A DNA stretch of 8,071 nucleotides, taken from positions 1 to 8,071 of the forward strand of contig CAOJKG010000036.1 in the NCBI GenBank assembly GCA_948437815.1. The letters are read 5' to 3'. The notes beneath the pieces were generated by a model. The model worked only from the letters and a program-made list of their open reading frames with translations. It was not told the origin of the DNA and ran no database searches. The stretch comes from an uncultured Mycoplasmatota bacterium. GTDB taxonomy: Bacteria > Bacillota_I > Bacilli_A > RF39 > UBA660. Shown one piece after another: positions 5,606 to 8,071 of the stretch. Position numbers and translations under genes: made by a program. Within the stretch, counting starts at the first letter, position 1, and the number at the start of each line of letters is the position of its first letter.

Positions 5606-7072
5606 ATGTTTTGCGAAAAATGTGGTGCTAAAAATAGTAAAGATTCCAAGTTTTGTGGAAGTTGTGGACATGAGATAAAAAATGTTTCTAAAAATAGTAA
5701 ATCCAAACAAAATTTAGAAATGGTAAAAGAACAAACCAATAAAATAAAAGAGTTACCAAAGAAAAATAAAATTATTATGGGAATAGTTACAATAATATTA
5801 ATTATTTCAATTATAATATTAAGCATCTTATTAAATAATCCAATAAAAAAGATTGAAGATAGTTTACAAAGTTATTATAAGAATTATAATGTAAATAATA
5901 ATAAAGAATTAATTGAGATGGGTAAAGTATTAAAAAGTAACAAAAGCAATGAAAAAGTATTAAATAGCATTAAAGAAACAACTCATAAAATAATGGAAAA
6001 ATGGGTTAAAAACTTTAATACAGAGTATAAAGATAAAGAAGAGTTATTAGAGGCATATAATAAAGTATCAAATGCTTTAAAAGATATATATGAATTTTAT
6101 AATGGCTTAGAGTATATGTTAGATAAAGATTTATATAGTAGTTATAATAATGAACTAAAAGAATTAAATAGTTCCAAACATCATTATTTAACAGGAAAAG
6201 AATATGAGAGTAAAAAAGATGAAGGATATAATATCTATTATCACTATGGTAGAGTAATAGAAATTGATTGTTATTATAAAGAGGCATCAGCATATGTAAA
6301 TAATTATGTTAAAGATGAAATAAACAAATTAAAAGAAGAAGCTGAGAAATTTATCAAAATAGATGATAATTCTACTAATATTGAAATTTACAATTGTTAC
6401 GTAGAAGAATTAAAATATTTAAAAGAAAACAAAACAAAAAATAATATTGATTTAAGTAGTACTGAAGAGTACAAGAAGATATATGAAAATGTTGTATCAA
6501 AGATTATTGAGTATACTAAAAAAATCGCAGAAGAAAAAGAAAAGAATAATGAACTTAATGAAGCGCTAAAAATAATAGATGATAGTCTAAGATTATTTAA
6601 AGTTAATACAGACGAACATAAAGAACTAGAAGAGTTAAAGAAAGAATATGAAGATAAGAAACCTGAGAAATTAACAAATAAATATCGTATATCAAAAAGT
6701 TCATCAGTAAGTACATCTTTATGGGGTAAAGAAATAAATAAAATAGATTATGAATTTTATATTAGTTTTGCTTTTACAGGCAAAAATGGTGATATAACAT
6801 ATCGTTTAAATAAAGAGTATAATAGATTAAAAACCAAAATAATTCGTGAAGAAGATTGGGACTTAGATTTAGAAGGATATTTTGTTATCACAGGAGATGG
6901 AAAAGAGCTTTATAAATCAAGTATTATAACTAAAGATAGTGAATTTAACCATGACATAGATATAGATGTTAGTGGAATAGAAGATTTAAAGATTGAGTTT
7001 ATAACTGAAAGTAAGAAAACAGGATTTAACAATTTTTATATTTACTTAGTTGAGCCATATTTATATAAATAG
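5606..7072 (+). CDS. Zinc-ribbon, single-pass membrane protein with NPCBM-like outer domain
   Basis: I choose ATG 5606 (488 residues) over GTG 5588 or ATG 5600: TTGGAG (5592-5597) is 8 nt before it and the protein then opens directly with the zinc ribbon. Residues 3-20 form CxxC-x10-CxxC (C3, C6, C17, C20). A basic linker leads to one membrane helix at about 56-77, placing the ribbon inside and about 410 residues outside. Residues 80-350 are highly charged and mostly helical, probably coiled coil. Residues about 361-488 are beta-rich and resemble the NPCBM/NEW2 carbohydrate-binding domain: GYFVITGDGKELYKSS (about 424-439), then IDIDVSGIEDLKIEF and a final YIYLVEPYLY. That match is by eye. A role in sensing or holding surface polysaccharide is possible. 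It sits 20 nt before a second zinc-ribbon membrane gene, clearly the same operon. No enzymatic motif is seen. Confidence 0.75.
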   Translation: MFCEKCGAKNSKDSKFCGSCGHEIKNVSKNSKSKQNLEMVKEQTNKIKELPKKNKIIMGIVTIILIISIIILSILLNNPIKKIEDSLQSYYKNYNVNNNKELIEMGKVLKSNKSNEKVLNSIKETTHKIMEKWVKNFNTEYKDKEELLEAYNKVSNALKDIYEFYNGLEYMLDKDLYSSYNNELKELNSSKHHYLTGKEYESKKDEGYNIYYHYGRVIEIDCYYKEASAYVNNYVKDEINKLKEEAEKFIKIDDNSTNIEIYNCYVEELKYLKENKTKNNIDLSSTEEYKKIYENVVSKIIEYTKKIAEEKEKNNELNEALKIIDDSLRLFKVNTDEHKELEELKKEYEDKKPEKLTNKYRISKSSSVSTSLWGKEINKIDYEFYISFAFTGKNGDITYRLNKEYNRLKTKIIREEDWDLDLEGYFVITGDGKELYKSSIITKDSEFNHDIDIDVSGIEDLKIEFITESKKTGFNNFYIYLVEPYLYK

Positions 7073-7092
7073 GAAAAAGGAGTGTGAGTAAA

Positions 7093-7944
7093 ATGGCTGA
7101 AGAAAAAGAAACAAAGAAGACTACTTCTAAGAAAAGTGAGGAAGTAAAAGTCGAAAAAAGATTTTGCACAAAGTGCGGAAAAGAATTAAAAGGAGAAGAA
7201 AAGTGTAGTTGTGAAAACACCACTAGTACAAGTGCTGGTGTAACTATCAATTCTGATGCACTATTAAATACTGCTAAGAATAGTTTTAATACTATTACAA
7301 ATGTATTTAAAAAACCAGATACAACAATTACAGAAGAAATTAATAAGAAAGATAATACAATTAGTATAATTATATTAATTAGTTTAGCAATCAGTTTTGC
7401 ATTCTATTTAATGGCAATAGTATCATCATCAGTAAAATCAGTAGCAGATGCAACATATGGATTAACTACAATTGTAACAAATGATATATCTTATTTTAAA
7501 ATATTTATTTATGGAATATTAATATATGCTATTATGGCAGTAATCCCAATGTTTGCCGCATTCTTAATAGCCAAAATCACCAAGAATAACAATTTTACAT
7601 TTAAAAAAGCATTTAAGTTATATACAACAAGTAATGCCCCATTAATATTTGGCTTTTTAGGTTTAGCTATCATAATGTTATTAAATATAAGTTTATTAAA
7701 TATATTAGGTTTATTAGCTGGAGCTATTATATCTGTATTTTGTTTCTTCAATTTTCTTTTAGGATTTAATAAAGAAACAAAGATAAGAGAAGACAGAAGA
7801 AGTTGGGCTTTAACAAGTTTAATTGCCGTATGGATAATAATTGAAATAATTGCTTTATTAGTAATAATTGGTTCTGCTGGTTTAGATGCATATGATAAAG
7901 TAAATAATAATCTTCCAAACTACAATGATAGTTGGAACTGGTAA
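7093..7944 (+). CDS. Zinc-ribbon multi-pass membrane protein, Yip1-like
   Basis: ATG 7093 (283 residues) is preferred to GTG 7084, because AAAAAGGAG (7074-7082) is 10 nt before the ATG but only 1 nt before the GTG. A charged Lys/Glu-rich leader is followed by a compact zinc ribbon, CxxC-x9-CxC (C25, C28, C38, C40), and an amphipathic stretch. Five membrane helices follow at about 90-112, 134-161, 182-199, 201-224 and 239-260, and a short polar tail ends WNW. The pattern of an N-terminal zinc ribbon plus a five-helix domain with FKKAFKLYTTSNAPLIFGFLG resembles the Yip1-like zinc-ribbon membrane proteins common in Bacillota, of unknown function. It is cotranscribed with the preceding zinc-ribbon/NPCBM-like gene (20-nt gap), so the two may form one membrane complex. 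Topology is well supported; no biochemical role can be assigned. Confidence 0.75.
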   Translation: MAEEKETKKTTSKKSEEVKVEKRFCTKCGKELKGEEKCSCENTTSTSAGVTINSDALLNTAKNSFNTITNVFKKPDTTITEEINKKDNTISIIILISLAISFAFYLMAIVSSSVKSVADATYGLTTIVTNDISYFKIFIYGILIYAIMAVIPMFAAFLIAKITKNNNFTFKKAFKLYTTSNAPLIFGFLGLAIIMLLNISLLNILGLLAGAIISVFCFFNFLLGFNKETKIREDRRSWALTSLIAVWIIIEIIALLVIIGSAGLDAYDKVNNNLPNYNDSWNW

Positions 7945-7974
7945 AAAAATATTAAAAAATATTAATCAAGTATA

Positions 7975-8003
7975 TTGTATATTTTAAAATTATATGATAA
8001 AAT
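7975..8003 (+). promoter_or_regulatory. Sigma-A-like promoter with extended -10
   Basis: TTGTAT (7975-7980), a 17-nt spacer and TAAAAT (7998-8003), with TGA (7995-7997) just before as an extended -10 motif. The predicted start is near 8010, at the base of the first of two hairpins. No gene in the window lies downstream, so it should serve an RNA or a gene beyond the right edge. Confidence 0.5.
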
Positions 8004-8007
8004 AATC

Positions 8008-8071
8008 AAGTAGGTATAAAATATATATCTACTTTCCATACCAAGACTATGTTTATTAAAGTAAACATAGT
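8008..8071 (+). ncRNA. Two tandem hairpins after the promoter: possible small RNA or structured leader (partial)
   Basis: Hairpin 1: AAGTAGGTATA (8008-8018) pairs with TATATCTACTT (8024-8034), 11 bp with one G-T wobble and a 5-nt loop. Hairpin 2: ACTATGTTTA (8046-8055) pairs with TAAACATAGT (8062-8071), a perfect 10 bp with a 6-nt loop, ending exactly at the window edge. With the promoter at 7975-8003 this could be a short structured transcript, or a 5' leader with a terminator. Alternatively, hairpin 2 is only the terminator of the zinc-ribbon operon. A T-run just beyond the edge would show which end it is. No known RNA family is recognised. Confidence 0.35.

Noticed and set aside
7084..7092. 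GTG 7084 as start of the Yip1-like gene
   Set aside because: AAAAAGGAG ends only 1 nt before it; ATG 7093 has a 10-nt gap.
7945..7970. A/T-only inverted repeats (AATATT) after the Yip1-like gene as a terminator
   Set aside because: The stem has no G-C pairs and would be unstable. It is expected by chance in this composition.
7963..8012. Direct repeat TAATCAAGTA at 7963-7972 and 8003-8012 as an attachment or binding site
   Set aside because: Only 10 nt, AT-rich, with no integrase or regulator nearby. Chance is a sufficient explanation.

Overview
The window is AT-rich DNA that reads as Bacillota (Firmicutes). It uses AAAGGAGG-type ribosome binding sites and AT-rich codons. Collagen-like proteins with an exosporium-type C-terminal domain suggest a spore-former (Clostridia, Bacilli or Erysipelotrichia-like). 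I cannot place it to genus.

Layout. (1) 1-1961, plus strand: the last 58 codons of an unrecognised gene, coupled by a TAATG overlap to a VirB4-type secretion/conjugation ATPase. (2) 1967-2006: a strong bidirectional terminator where this unit meets the next one head-on. (3) 2011-4287, minus strand: four collagen-like genes. In transcription order these are a Cys-rich collagen-like protein with its own head domain (D, 4287-3601), then a tight three-gene run A (3467-2946), B (2910-2557) and C (2529-2011), with 35 and 27 nt gaps, each holding a strong ribosome binding site. A has the Cys-rich N-terminal cap, B is little more than a collagen rod, and C has a short rod plus a BclA-like C-terminal domain. 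(4) 4415-5497, plus strand, divergent from D: a GT2 glycosyltransferase with a TPR tail. (5) 5606-7944, plus strand: two zinc-ribbon membrane proteins, the first with an NPCBM-like outer domain, the second multi-pass and Yip1-like. (6) 7945-8071: a good sigma-A-like promoter followed at once by two hairpins, possibly a small RNA or a structured leader running off the window.

How it may work together. The collagen genes and the glycosyltransferase look like a spore-surface glycoprotein locus, comparable in layout to bclA3-sgtA of Clostridioides difficile. This is inference from gene content; no sporulation gene is present. The main unusual point is that A, B and C look like one modular collagen protein cut into three cistrons at the same place within a recurring linker module (ending ...PGTDASVT and starting MNPSGYTLDF). 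B and C even share a reading frame, separated by a single TAA. The VirB4-like gene is probably the end of a separate conjugation or secretion unit that continues upstream of the window.
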